Below, piece by piece: positions 1-5,246 of a DNA stretch of 5,246 nucleotides. Each line of letters begins with the position of its first letter. The first letter of the stretch is position 1. This DNA is from Methanoculleus sp. UBA77 (lineage in GTDB: Archaea; Halobacteriota; Methanomicrobia; Methanomicrobiales; Methanoculleaceae). The position numbers and the translations under genes are program-made. The notes beneath the pieces were generated by a model that ran no database searches, was not told where the DNA came from, and worked only from the letters and a program-made list of their open reading frames with translations. The stretch spans positions 171-5,416 of the forward strand of contig DALN01000179.1 of NCBI GenBank assembly GCA_002499455.1, in the 5' to 3' direction.

Positions 1-272
1 ACGTCGGCGATCGCGACCCGGACCCGGATCGCCCCGTTCGCTCCCCGTTCGCAGACCTCGATCTGGTCGAGATCCTGTGAGTCGTGGTTGTCGATCGACG
101 ACCAGAGGAGCGACCGGAGGTCGCGGGGATCGCCGGGGGGGTCTGCAAACGTGTCTTCGGGGAGAGCCCCGACTTCCCGGACGACGGGCCTGGGGAACGC
201 CGGGAAAAACCCGTACTGCTCCATCGCCATCCACGCGATGGCATCGAGGTCGACGTATGGCTGGTCCTGCAT
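1..272 (-). CDS. RNB-domain (RNase II/R-like) ribonuclease, N-terminal part, runs off left edge
   Basis: Ninety codons are visible, reading leftwards from ATG at 272, with no stop before the window edge. RNB proteins are metal-dependent 3'-to-5' exoribonucleases that degrade RNA processively in the cytoplasm. Seen: an N-terminal stretch with VDLDAIAWMAMEQYGFFPAF, then at residues 58-71 WSSIDNHDSQDLDQIE, followed by a beta-rich segment ending VRVAIADV at 84-91. This matches the start of the RNB catalytic fold, where D61, D67 and D69 fit three of the four metal-binding aspartates of E. coli RNase II (D201, D207, D209). The fourth (D210) is Q70 here; from memory this DLDQ form is typical of a small archaeal/deinococcal subfamily, so it need not mean inactivity. 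There is no room for N-terminal cold-shock domains before the catalytic block, which also fits the small subfamily. ATG 272 is chosen because a TATA box lies 28 nt upstream and no Shine-Dalgarno is seen, suggesting a leaderless mRNA. Confidence 0.8.
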   Translation of the reverse strand, partial: MQDQPYVDLDAIAWMAMEQYGFFPAFPRPVVREVGALPEDTFADPPGDPRDLRSLLWSSIDNHDSQDLDQIEVCERGANGAIRVRVAIAD

Positions 273-296
273 ATGGGTGAAAGATTCGTTTGCGGG

Positions 297-303
297 TATA
301 AAA
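297..303 (-). promoter_or_regulatory. TATA box of the RNB ribonuclease gene
   Basis: The minus strand reads TTTTATA here, in the 114-bp spacer between the phoU stop and the RNB start. Its centre is 28 nt before the ATG at 272, the normal archaeal TATA-to-transcription-start distance, so the transcript would begin at or within a few bases of the start codon. This gives the RNB gene its own promoter, though read-through from the pst operon is also possible because the spacer has no clear T-run terminator. A weak inverted repeat, TTCGA/TCGAA with an 11-nt loop, lies just after phoU. Confidence 0.5.
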
Positions 304-386
304 CGGCTTGTAAAGGTGCGATCCACTCGCCCATCCCGATCGCCTTTGAGAGGTTCGATATCGTGAGGCTCGAAACGGGCATCCGC

Positions 387-1037
387 TCACCGGATCTCGA
401 GCCGGTCGCCCGTCACCATGTAGTGCACCTTCTCCGCGATCTTGCAGGCGTGGTCCCCGCAGCGTTCGAGGTACCGGGCGATCATGACGTAGTTCGTGCA
501 CTGCGCGATCTTCTTTGGGTCCTCCATCATGTCGGTGAGGCACTCGCGGAATACGGAGTACCTGAGGGCGTCGACGGCGACCTCCCTGTCCCTGATATCG
601 CTTATCGCTGTGAGATCTTCGTGTTCGAAGGCGATCAGCGTATCTGCGATCATCCCCTCGACGAGATCTCCCATATGGGGGATGCTGACGAGGTTTCCCA
701 CGTGCGGCGCCCTGGCAAGATCGGGTACAACGATGGCGATGTCTTTCCCGTAGCGCCCGATGCGGTAGAGGTTCGTGATCACCTTCATCGAGGCTGCGAT
801 CATCCGCAGGTCTTTTGCCATCGGCTGATGGAGGGCGATGAGCCTCAGGCATTTCTGCTCGATATCGTGGTCGTAATCTGCTATCCTCTTCTTGTCCCGG
901 TCGATCGATCCGACGACCACCGCATCCCGGGTCTTCAGCGCTTCCAGCGACTGGTGCAACATCCCCTGCGCGAGGTGGCCCATCGCGAGGACATCCCCTT
1001 TTAAGGATGCAAGTTCAGTGTGATATCTCTCTACCAT
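387..1037 (-). CDS. phoU: PhoU, phosphate transport regulator
   Basis: This 216-residue protein has the usual PhoU length and two tandem three-helix PhoU repeats. PhoU is a cytoplasmic, metal-binding protein that associates with the Pst transporter and represses phosphate uptake and signalling when phosphate is plentiful. Seen: the family stretch LIALHQPMAKDLRMIAASMK at about 66-85, the end of repeat 1 with LYRIGRYGKDIA at 90-101, and the end of repeat 2 with YLERCGDHACKIAEKVHYMVTG at 189-210. Repeat 2 keeps the acidic E191/D195 metal-cluster pair. Repeat 1 has Y91 and R95 where bacterial relatives have E and D. The start is supported by a GGGAG Shine-Dalgarno (1043-1047) 5 nt upstream that overlaps the pstB stop codon; the gap to pstB is 9 bp, indicating coupled translation. 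It is last in the operon. Confidence 0.95.
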   Translation of the reverse strand: MVERYHTELASLKGDVLAMGHLAQGMLHQSLEALKTRDAVVVGSIDRDKKRIADYDHDIEQKCLRLIALHQPMAKDLRMIAASMKVITNLYRIGRYGKDIAIVVPDLARAPHVGNLVSIPHMGDLVEGMIADTLIAFEHEDLTAISDIRDREVAVDALRYSVFRECLTDMMEDPKKIAQCTNYVMIARYLERCGDHACKIAEKVHYMVTGDRLEIR

Positions 1038-1046
1038 TGGATCTCC

Positions 1047-1808
1047 CTACCCGAACCGTCCGGTGATGTAGTTCTCCGTCAGTTCTTCACCGGGATCTTC
1101 GAAGATCTTCGTGGTTTTATCAAACTCCACCAGCTTCCCCAGGTACATGAACCCGGTATAGTCGCTGGCCCGTGCCGCCTGCTGCATGTTGTGCGTGACG
1201 ATGACGACCGTATACTGCTGGGCAAGCCGGATGATGAGGTCCTCGATCTTTGCCGTGGCGATGGGGTCGAGGGCGGAGCAGGGTTCGTCCATCAGGATCA
1301 CCTCCGGTCCGACTGCAAGACATCGTGCAATGCAGAGCCTCTGCTGCTGCCCGCCCGAGAGGGCGAGCGCGGGTTCGTGGAGGCGGTCCTTCACCTCGTC
1401 CCAGAGCGCGGCGCCCTTCAGGCTCTCCTCGGCGATACGGTCGAGCGCCTTCTTCTCGCTCACCCCGTGAATGCGGGGGCCATAGACGACGTTCTCGTAG
1501 ATGCTCTTCTGGAACGGGTTGGGTTTCTGGAAGACCATGCCGATCTTCTCGCGGATCGTGTAGACATCCGCACGAGGATCGTGAATATTGTTCCCGTCAA
1601 ACAGGATCTCTCCGGTTACCCTCGACGAGTCGATGAGGTCGTTCATCCGGTTACAGCACCGGAGCAGGGTTGATTTCCCGCATCCCGAAGGCCCGATGAG
1701 TGCCGTGACCCTGTTTCTCGGGACGCGAACCGAGATCTCCACGAGGGCGTGTTTCTGCCCGTACCAGAGGTTGAGATCCTTTGTCTCAAGGATTGTAGAT
1801 TCGTCCAT
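1047..1808 (-). CDS. pstB: PstB, phosphate ABC transporter ATP-binding subunit
   Basis: This 253-residue ATPase binds the cytoplasmic face of PstC/PstA and hydrolyses ATP to drive phosphate import; its length is normal for PstB. All ABC motifs are intact: Walker A GPSGCGKS at 39-46, Q-loop Q94 in MVFQKPNPF, signature LSGGQQQR at 150-157, Walker B VILMDE at 170-175 with catalytic E175, D-loop SALDP at 178-182 and switch histidine H206 in VTHNMQQA. The MVFQKPNPF segment, LSGGQQQRLCIAR and VTHNMQQAARASDYT are characteristic of PstB rather than of other importers. The ATG follows the pstA stop with no gap (TAAATG), and a GGTGAT Shine-Dalgarno (1813-1818) lies within the end of pstA. The protein ends RFG at a TAG. 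Confidence 0.97.
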   Translation of the reverse strand: MDESTILETKDLNLWYGQKHALVEISVRVPRNRVTALIGPSGCGKSTLLRCCNRMNDLIDSSRVTGEILFDGNNIHDPRADVYTIREKIGMVFQKPNPFQKSIYENVVYGPRIHGVSEKKALDRIAEESLKGAALWDEVKDRLHEPALALSGGQQQRLCIARCLAVGPEVILMDEPCSALDPIATAKIEDLIIRLAQQYTVVIVTHNMQQAARASDYTGFMYLGKLVEFDKTTKIFEDPGEELTENYITGRFG

Positions 1809-3782
1809 TTACATCACCGTTGTCCGATGGTATCGCCGCCGAACGAGGATCGCGACGAGGTAGATCGAGAGGACCATGAGGAGGAGCACGAGGGCGGTCC
1901 CGAACTTCTGCGTGGATGCCCCCGGGACGCTCGTCGTGAGGATGAAGAGATGGTAGGGGAGCGCCATCACCGGCTCCGTAAGCGACGAGGGCAGGAACTT
2001 GCTGCTGCAGACCGTTGCGGTGAACATGATGGGGGCCGTCTCGCCTGCGGCACGCCCGATGGAGAGGATCGCTCCGGTGAGGATCCCGGGGATTGCCGGG
2101 GGGAGGACCACCCGCCGGATCGTCTGCCACTTCGTTGCTCCGAGAGCATAGCTCCCTTCCCGGAGGGAGTGCGGGATCGACCGGAGGGACTCTTCGGTCG
2201 TCCGTATGATCGTCGGGAGGATCATCAATCCGAGGGTGATTTGCCCGGCGATCATCGAGACCCCGAGGTTCAGGAAGAGGACGAGGAACGCGAAGCCGAA
2301 GAGCCCGAAGACGATCGACGGCGTTCCGTTCAGCAGGTCCACCGCTGCACGGATGCCCCGCGTCAGCGGGGTCTCCGCCGTATACTCGATGAGGTAAACG
2401 GCCGTCGCGATCCCGAGGGGAAGAGCAACTGCGAGTGCTCCTCCCACGAGACAGAGTGTCCCGGCAATCGCGGGAAAGATCCCTCCCGCTCTCCCGAGGT
2501 CTTTCGGGGACCCGGTCAGGAACTCCCAGGTGAGCGCGCCGGCCCCGTTGACGACGATCTCAACGAGGATCACGCCGAGGACCACGAGCACGATCGCGAC
2601 CGAGAGCGATACCAGAAAGAACGCACACCGCTGTGCGGTCTTCGGATGGAAGATCCTCGTTTGGGGCCGGCGTGTGAGTGGGGTGGTGCGTGAGAGGGCC
2701 GCTGTAAACGCTCGATACAGGCTACTGCGCCGGAGTGCGCCCTTCATCCCTCTGACCGATGTCTCCGGGGTTCTGCACGGCGCGGCCCATGTCACGCCCT
2801 GTGTTCCCTGTATGCGGCTGACGACGACCCGTGCCGCGCTGTTGACGGCGAGCGTAATGAGGAGCAGGACCACCGCGACGCCGAAGAGCGCGTGGTAGTG
2901 CAGGCTCCCGAACGCGACTTCGCCCATCTCGATACCCAACGTCCCGGTCAGCGTCCGCACGGGGGAGAAGACGTCGAAGATCGGGTCCGGGATGACGGCG
3001 GCGTTCCCCGTGACCATGAGCACCGCCATCGTCTCGCCGATGGCGCGCCCCATCCCGAGGATGACCGCCGCGCTGATACCGGAGAGCGCACCGGGGACGA
3101 TGACGTTCTTGATCGTCTGCCAGTGGTTTGCTCCGAGAGCGAGGCTGCCCTCCCTGAACTCGCGGGGGACCGAACTGATGGCGTCCTCGGCGACGCTCGT
3201 GATCGTCGGTATGGCCATGATCGCGAGGAGGATCGAGCCTGCAAGCCAGCTGGACCCCGACGGCTGGTCGAAGGCGATGCGTATCCAGTCGGTCAGGAGG
3301 ATCAGGCCGAAGAACCCGTATACGACGGAGGGGATGCCGGCCAGGAGCTCGATGGCCGGCTTGACGACCGTCTTTATACGGGGGCCGGCGATCTCCGCGA
3401 TGAAGATGGCGCTCCCGATACTCAGCGGGACGGCGATGACCATCGCGAGCGCCGTCACCAGGACCGTCCCGGTGATGAGCGGAAGCACCCCGTAGGCCGG
3501 GTGCCGGCCGGCCGGGTTCCAGTCCTGGCCGGCCAGGAAGTTCCATATGCCGACCTCAAAGAATACCTGGTAGCCGTCGCGGAGCAGGAAGACGATGATG
3601 AACAGAACGGTGACGATCGCGAATAACGCAACAAAAAAAAGCAGCTTGCCGGTGACCTGATCGACAAACCGCCTGTTTGGTCCAGCTGAAGGTCGATCGA
3701 TCGCTGAAGAGGCCCCTTCCCCGGGGTCTCGCAGCCACCGAAAGTCCTGGAATCGGGCCCGTGTACCGCATTTCTTCGCCAT
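1809..3782 (-). CDS. pstCA: PstC-PstA fused phosphate ABC transporter permease
   Basis: One frame of 657 codons encodes both phosphate channel subunits, normally two proteins of roughly 280-320 residues. Residues about 45-325 are PstC: six predicted membrane segments, with the ATPase-contacting EAA loop REGSLALGANHWQTI at 210-224. Residues about 385-657 are PstA: six more segments, with a parallel EAA loop REGSYALGATKWQTI at 541-555. The two halves share GRAIGET and GRAAGET after the loops. A basic, non-hydrophobic linker (about 326-384) joins them; an even helix number per half keeps it cytoplasmic, so the fusion is topologically sound. The start is set at ATG 3782, which overlaps the pstS stop by one base (TGATG). 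GTG at 3788 is in frame two codons earlier, and no other in-frame start precedes helix 1. The first 40 residues are an unusual hydrophilic extension whose codon choice looks less biased than the body of the gene. An 8-T run falls in helix 1. The fused state could be a true fusion or a frameshift; see findings. Confidence 0.88.
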   Translation of the reverse strand: MAKKCGTRARFQDFRWLRDPGEGASSAIDRPSAGPNRRFVDQVTGKLLFFVALFAIVTVLFIIVFLLRDGYQVFFEVGIWNFLAGQDWNPAGRHPAYGVLPLITGTVLVTALAMVIAVPLSIGSAIFIAEIAGPRIKTVVKPAIELLAGIPSVVYGFFGLILLTDWIRIAFDQPSGSSWLAGSILLAIMAIPTITSVAEDAISSVPREFREGSLALGANHWQTIKNVIVPGALSGISAAVILGMGRAIGETMAVLMVTGNAAVIPDPIFDVFSPVRTLTGTLGIEMGEVAFGSLHYHALFGVAVVLLLITLAVNSAARVVVSRIQGTQGVTWAAPCRTPETSVRGMKGALRRSSLYRAFTAALSRTTPLTRRPQTRIFHPKTAQRCAFFLVSLSVAIVLVVLGVILVEIVVNGAGALTWEFLTGSPKDLGRAGGIFPAIAGTLCLVGGALAVALPLGIATAVYLIEYTAETPLTRGIRAAVDLLNGTPSIVFGLFGFAFLVLFLNLGVSMIAGQITLGLMILPTIIRTTEESLRSIPHSLREGSYALGATKWQTIRRVVLPPAIPGILTGAILSIGRAAGETAPIMFTATVCSSKFLPSSLTEPVMALPYHLFILTTSVPGASTQKFGTALVLLLMVLSIYLVAILVRRRYHRTTVM

Positions 3783-4723
3783 CAGCACGCCGCCGTTGTA
3801 GCATTCCGGGGGATCGAGAGCGTTGGCCCGATCAACTCTGCACCGGGATGACTCTGCACCGGGATGTAATCGGCGCTCGCCACGATCTCCTGCCCTTCCG
3901 CGCTCATGATGAAGTCGAGATACTCTCGCATAAGGCCGTCAGGCTCTCCGTTCGTCAGCATGAAGAGCGGCCGGCTGACCGGGTACGTCCCGTCCGTGAT
4001 GTTCTCGAGTGTGGGCTCGACGGCGGTCCCGTCGACGTCCAGCAAGAGCACCTTCACGCCCTCGGTGTAGCCGAGGCCGACGTAGCCGATCGCGCCGGGG
4101 GTCCGGGAGACCTTCTGCTGAATCCCGCCGTTCGAGTTGAACTCCTCCTGCATTCTGGTGAAGTCCTCTTTTGCGAGCACGTACTCGGAGAAGAACTCCC
4201 GTGTCCCCGATGCGCTGTCTCTCCCCACGACAACGATTGGCCGGGCGGACCCGCCGACCTGGTCCCAGGTCGTGTAGGTGCCGTTGTAGATGCCCCGGAC
4301 CTGATCGAGCGTGAGGTGGTTAACGGTGTTCTCCGGATGGACAATGAGAAGGATCGCATCATCGGCGATGTGGTGCCTGACGAGGTCGGGGTAGCCTGCG
4401 ACCTCCTCGGGTTTGAGGTCCCGCGAGGTCATGCCGATGTCCGCGGTGCCCTCGCCGACGGCTTTGATCCCGACGCTCGAGCCCCCTCCGCTCACCAGGA
4501 TGCTGGCGGAGGTCTGTGTCGCTTCGAACGCTTCCCTTGCTTTCTCGGCGATAGGGAGCACCGTTGTCGATCCCGTCACCGTGATCTGCTGCGACGGGGA
4601 TACCGGGGCACCGGACGATTGATCGCCGAGACATCCTGTTGCCATCAGAACGACCACAACGATGCCGGCAACGGCAACCGTGATCAGACTCCTCAGGCTC
4701 CCTGATGGACTCTTTTCTGTCAT
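3782..4723 (-). CDS. pstS: PstS, phosphate-binding lipoprotein
   Basis: PstS captures inorganic phosphate outside the cytoplasmic membrane and hands it to PstC/PstA. The 313-residue product begins with a charged N-region, a hydrophobic stretch (about 13-28) and a lipobox-like MATGC with C31 as the probable lipid-attached residue. The mature domain shows the phosphate-cradling loops of the family: TGSTTVLP at 50-57, SGGGSSVGI at 78-86, GMTSRDLK at 97-104 and GRDSASGTREFF at 167-178. The fold ends with MSAEGQEIVASADYIPV at 273-289. Homologues normally stop just after a GYIPV-like end; here another 24 residues follow, the last 22 from a frame shifted by a 16-bp tandem duplication. The start ATG 4723 lies about 27 nt from a TATA box and has no Shine-Dalgarno, so a leaderless transcript is likely. 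The gene is first in the operon and its stop overlaps the pstC ATG. Confidence 0.95.
   Translation of the reverse strand: MTEKSPSGSLRSLITVAVAGIVVVVLMATGCLGDQSSGAPVSPSQQITVTGSTTVLPIAEKAREAFEATQTSASILVSGGGSSVGIKAVGEGTADIGMTSRDLKPEEVAGYPDLVRHHIADDAILLIVHPENTVNHLTLDQVRGIYNGTYTTWDQVGGSARPIVVVGRDSASGTREFFSEYVLAKEDFTRMQEEFNSNGGIQQKVSRTPGAIGYVGLGYTEGVKVLLLDVDGTAVEPTLENITDGTYPVSRPLFMLTNGEPDGLMREYLDFIMSAEGQEIVASADYIPVQSHPGAELIGPTLSIPRNATTAAC
3835..3866. repeat. Two perfect tandem copies of a 16-bp unit at the 3' end of pstS
   Basis: ACTCTGCACCGGGATG occurs at 3835-3850 and again, without a gap or mismatch, at 3851-3866. The unit length is not a multiple of three, so gain of one copy shifts the pstS frame. 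Removing one copy in silico gives pstS ending YIPVQS followed immediately by a TGA (the bases now at 3832-3834). That is where PstS proteins normally end. Replication slippage or an assembly error could both cause this. Confidence 0.95.
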
Positions 4724-4742
4724 TATACAGGTAGAAGATGCG

Positions 4743-4762
4743 AAAAAATATATTGGTTTTCG
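4743..4762 (-). promoter_or_regulatory. Promoter (BRE + TATA) of the pst operon
   Basis: On the minus strand an AT-rich island reads CGAAAACC then AATATATT followed by a T-run. The TATA element (4747-4754) is centred about 27 nt before the pstS ATG at 4723, and the purine-rich CGAAAA just upstream (4757-4762) resembles a TFB recognition element. This spacing predicts transcription starting at or next to the ATG. A second TATA-like stretch, TATATTAAA (minus strand, about 4766-4774), lies 20 bp further upstream and could be an alternative promoter or part of a divergent one. No clear phosphate-regulator operator was recognised. Confidence 0.6.
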
Positions 4763-4765
4763 ACA

Positions 4766-4774
4766 TTTAATATA
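4766..4774 (+). promoter_or_regulatory. Possible divergent TATA box facing the PhoU-like remnant
   Basis: The plus strand reads TTTAATATA, close to the archaeal TATA consensus, centred at 4770. A start site 26-28 nt downstream would fall at about 4796-4798, a few bases before the TTG at 4802 where the GC-rich PhoU-like remnant begins. No convincing purine-rich BRE precedes it on this strand, and the same bases can be read as a TATA-like element on the minus strand, so the direction is uncertain. Confidence 0.3.
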
Positions 4775-4801
4775 GTTAACTCCATAACGACAATAGGTAT
4801 A

Positions 4802-5010
4802 TTGATCTCGTTCGAGCTCATCGACGCCGACCGCACCATGGCCATGGTCAACGACCTTACAGAGATAACCGGCGACATCAGCGCTCTCGCAGACCAGAAA
4901 CAGGGCGACCCTGCCCTCTCGATCGGTTATATCGCGGAGCGATCCTGTGAGCCAGGATATTCCCCGGCGATATCTCCGAAGCGATCATCAATCAACTCGT
5001 TCGCAAGTGA
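4802..5010 (+). pseudogene. Frame-broken remnant of a second PhoU-domain protein (C-terminal part)
   Basis: From TTG 4802 the first frame gives ISFELIDADRTMAMVNDLTE and continues through ALSIGYIAE to 4939. The third frame then gives GDISEAIINQLVRK and a TGA at 5008-5010. Joined across a one-base loss near 4940, the piece resembles the last two helices of a PhoU domain, where relatives read roughly SxxxxESxxRxxEYxxDIAExVIN. This likeness is recognised by eye, not by a search. The joined frame also meets a TGA at 4948-4950 where an arginine is expected, consistent with CGA changed to TGA. Only about 69 residues remain; the N-terminal portion (further PhoU helices, perhaps an AbrB domain as in some archaeal PhoU proteins) is absent, and the sequence switches abruptly to the AT-rich pst promoter at about 4801. 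The stop overlaps a convergent hairpin, supporting this as a former real gene end. Confidence 0.55.
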
Positions 5011-5036
5011 GGACGGTAAGCGAGGATACCGTCCTC
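5009..5036. terminator. Perfect 10-bp hairpin between convergent gene ends
   Basis: GAGGACGGTA (5009-5018) pairs perfectly with TACCGTCCTC (5027-5036) around an 8-nt loop. It sits exactly between the plus-strand remnant's TGA (5008-5010, overlapping by two bases) and the minus-strand gene's TAA (5037-5039). This position fits a bidirectional terminator or mRNA 3'-end stabilising hairpin. No T-run follows on either strand, so an intrinsic archaeal terminator is not proven. Confidence 0.5.
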
Positions 5037-5246
5037 TTACCTCTCCTCCTTCTCCCACCAGACCGCTGCGGTCGGCCGGACGTTCGTCTCGACGTACTGC
5101 CCGGCCTCGTTTTTGCGGAGCGTCTGCGAGAAATACTCCCGGACCACCGAGAGGTCCTCCATATCCGGGTTGTGCATCGCCGCCCAGGTCCGGGCGGCAT
5201 CCTCGACGGAGTCGTAGACCGTGTCCCAGGCGGCACGGATGATCCG
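5037..5246 (-). CDS. C-terminal end of an unrecognised protein, runs off right edge
   Basis: Sixty-nine codons and a TAA stop (5037-5039) are open on the minus strand from the window edge. The codons are strongly C/G-ending (GAC, GTC, CTC, ATC, CGG), as in the pst genes, unlike the Arg/Ser-rich overlapping frame. The peptide begins RIIRAAWDTVYDSVEDAART and ends VRPTAAVWWEKEER. It is mostly helical in character, acidic to neutral, with five Trp residues and no membrane segment or cysteine. I do not recognise the family. It converges on the PhoU-like remnant, with the hairpin at 5009-5036 in between, so it belongs to a different transcription unit from pst although it is read in the same direction. 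Confidence 0.7.
   Translation of the reverse strand, partial: RIIRAAWDTVYDSVEDAARTWAAMHNPDMEDLSVVREYFSQTLRKNEAGQYVETNVRPTAAVWWEKEER

Noticed and set aside
84..1004. 306-codon plus-strand open frame opposite phoU, extending into the RNB gene
   Set aside because: It lies antisense to well-recognised genes, has no family likeness, and its length comes from the high GC content and lack of stops opposite C/G-ending codons.
1749..2693. 314-codon plus-strand frame rich in Arg, Glu and Asp
   Set aside because: It is the exact antisense shadow of pstA; its charged low-complexity composition is what hydrophobic permease codons give on the other strand.
2722..3546. 274-codon minus-strand frame overlapping pstC, Arg/Gly/Pro-rich
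   Set aside because: It is a shifted frame of pstC, which has clear permease motifs throughout this interval.
3691..3704. CGATCGATCG run
   Set aside because: It is a short low-complexity string in GATC-rich DNA with no repeats elsewhere at regular spacing.
4942..4958. Small hairpin ATCCTG/CAGGAT with a 5-nt loop inside the PhoU-like remnant
   Set aside because: A six-base stem within a former coding stretch, with no T-run and no conserved context, is likely chance.
5037..5246. Possible cobaltochelatase (CobN/BchH-type) C-terminus
   Set aside because: The characteristic NP-ALR---ERLLEA---G-W ending of that family is not present; the protein was left unnamed.

Overview
This window holds a phosphate-specific ABC transport (pst) operon. 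It is read entirely on the minus strand, from the right of the window to the left. The order is pstS (periplasm-side phosphate-binding lipoprotein), a single reading frame carrying both permease domains (PstC then PstA), pstB (ATPase) and phoU (negative regulator). Gaps are 0 to 9 bp or short overlaps, so it reads as one transcription and translation unit.

Organism: most likely a GC-rich euryarchaeon, plausibly a methanogen of the Methanomicrobiales/Methanoculleus type. This is inference. It rests on archaeal TATA boxes placed about 27-28 nt before start codons (leaderless-type promoters before pstS and before the left-hand gene), a small RNB-family ribonuclease of the archaeal/deinococcal kind, and strong C/G third-position codon use with an AT-rich promoter island.

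Layout: 1-272 is the N-terminal part of an RNB-domain ribonuclease (minus strand, runs off the left edge). 273-386 is a short spacer with its TATA box. 387-1037 is phoU, 1047-1808 pstB, 1809-3782 pstC-pstA and 3782-4723 pstS. 4724-4801 is an AT-rich promoter region. 4802-5010 is a frame-broken plus-strand remnant that resembles the C-terminal end of a second PhoU-domain protein. 5009-5036 is a perfect 10-bp hairpin between two convergent gene ends. 5037-5246 is the C-terminal end of an unrecognised minus-strand gene.

Together: PstS captures phosphate outside the membrane, the twelve-helix PstC-PstA protein forms the channel, PstB powers it and PhoU restrains uptake or relays phosphate status. 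The parts worth a second look are (a) a 16-bp tandem duplication that shifts the frame at the PstS C-terminus, replacing a canonical stop with a 22-residue tail that now reaches the pstC start; (b) the PstC-PstA fusion, whose linker contains what looks like an old stop/start overlap one base out of frame; (c) the decayed PhoU-like gene next to the promoter. No wholly new system is evident; the window is a known transporter with unusual recent gene-structure changes.
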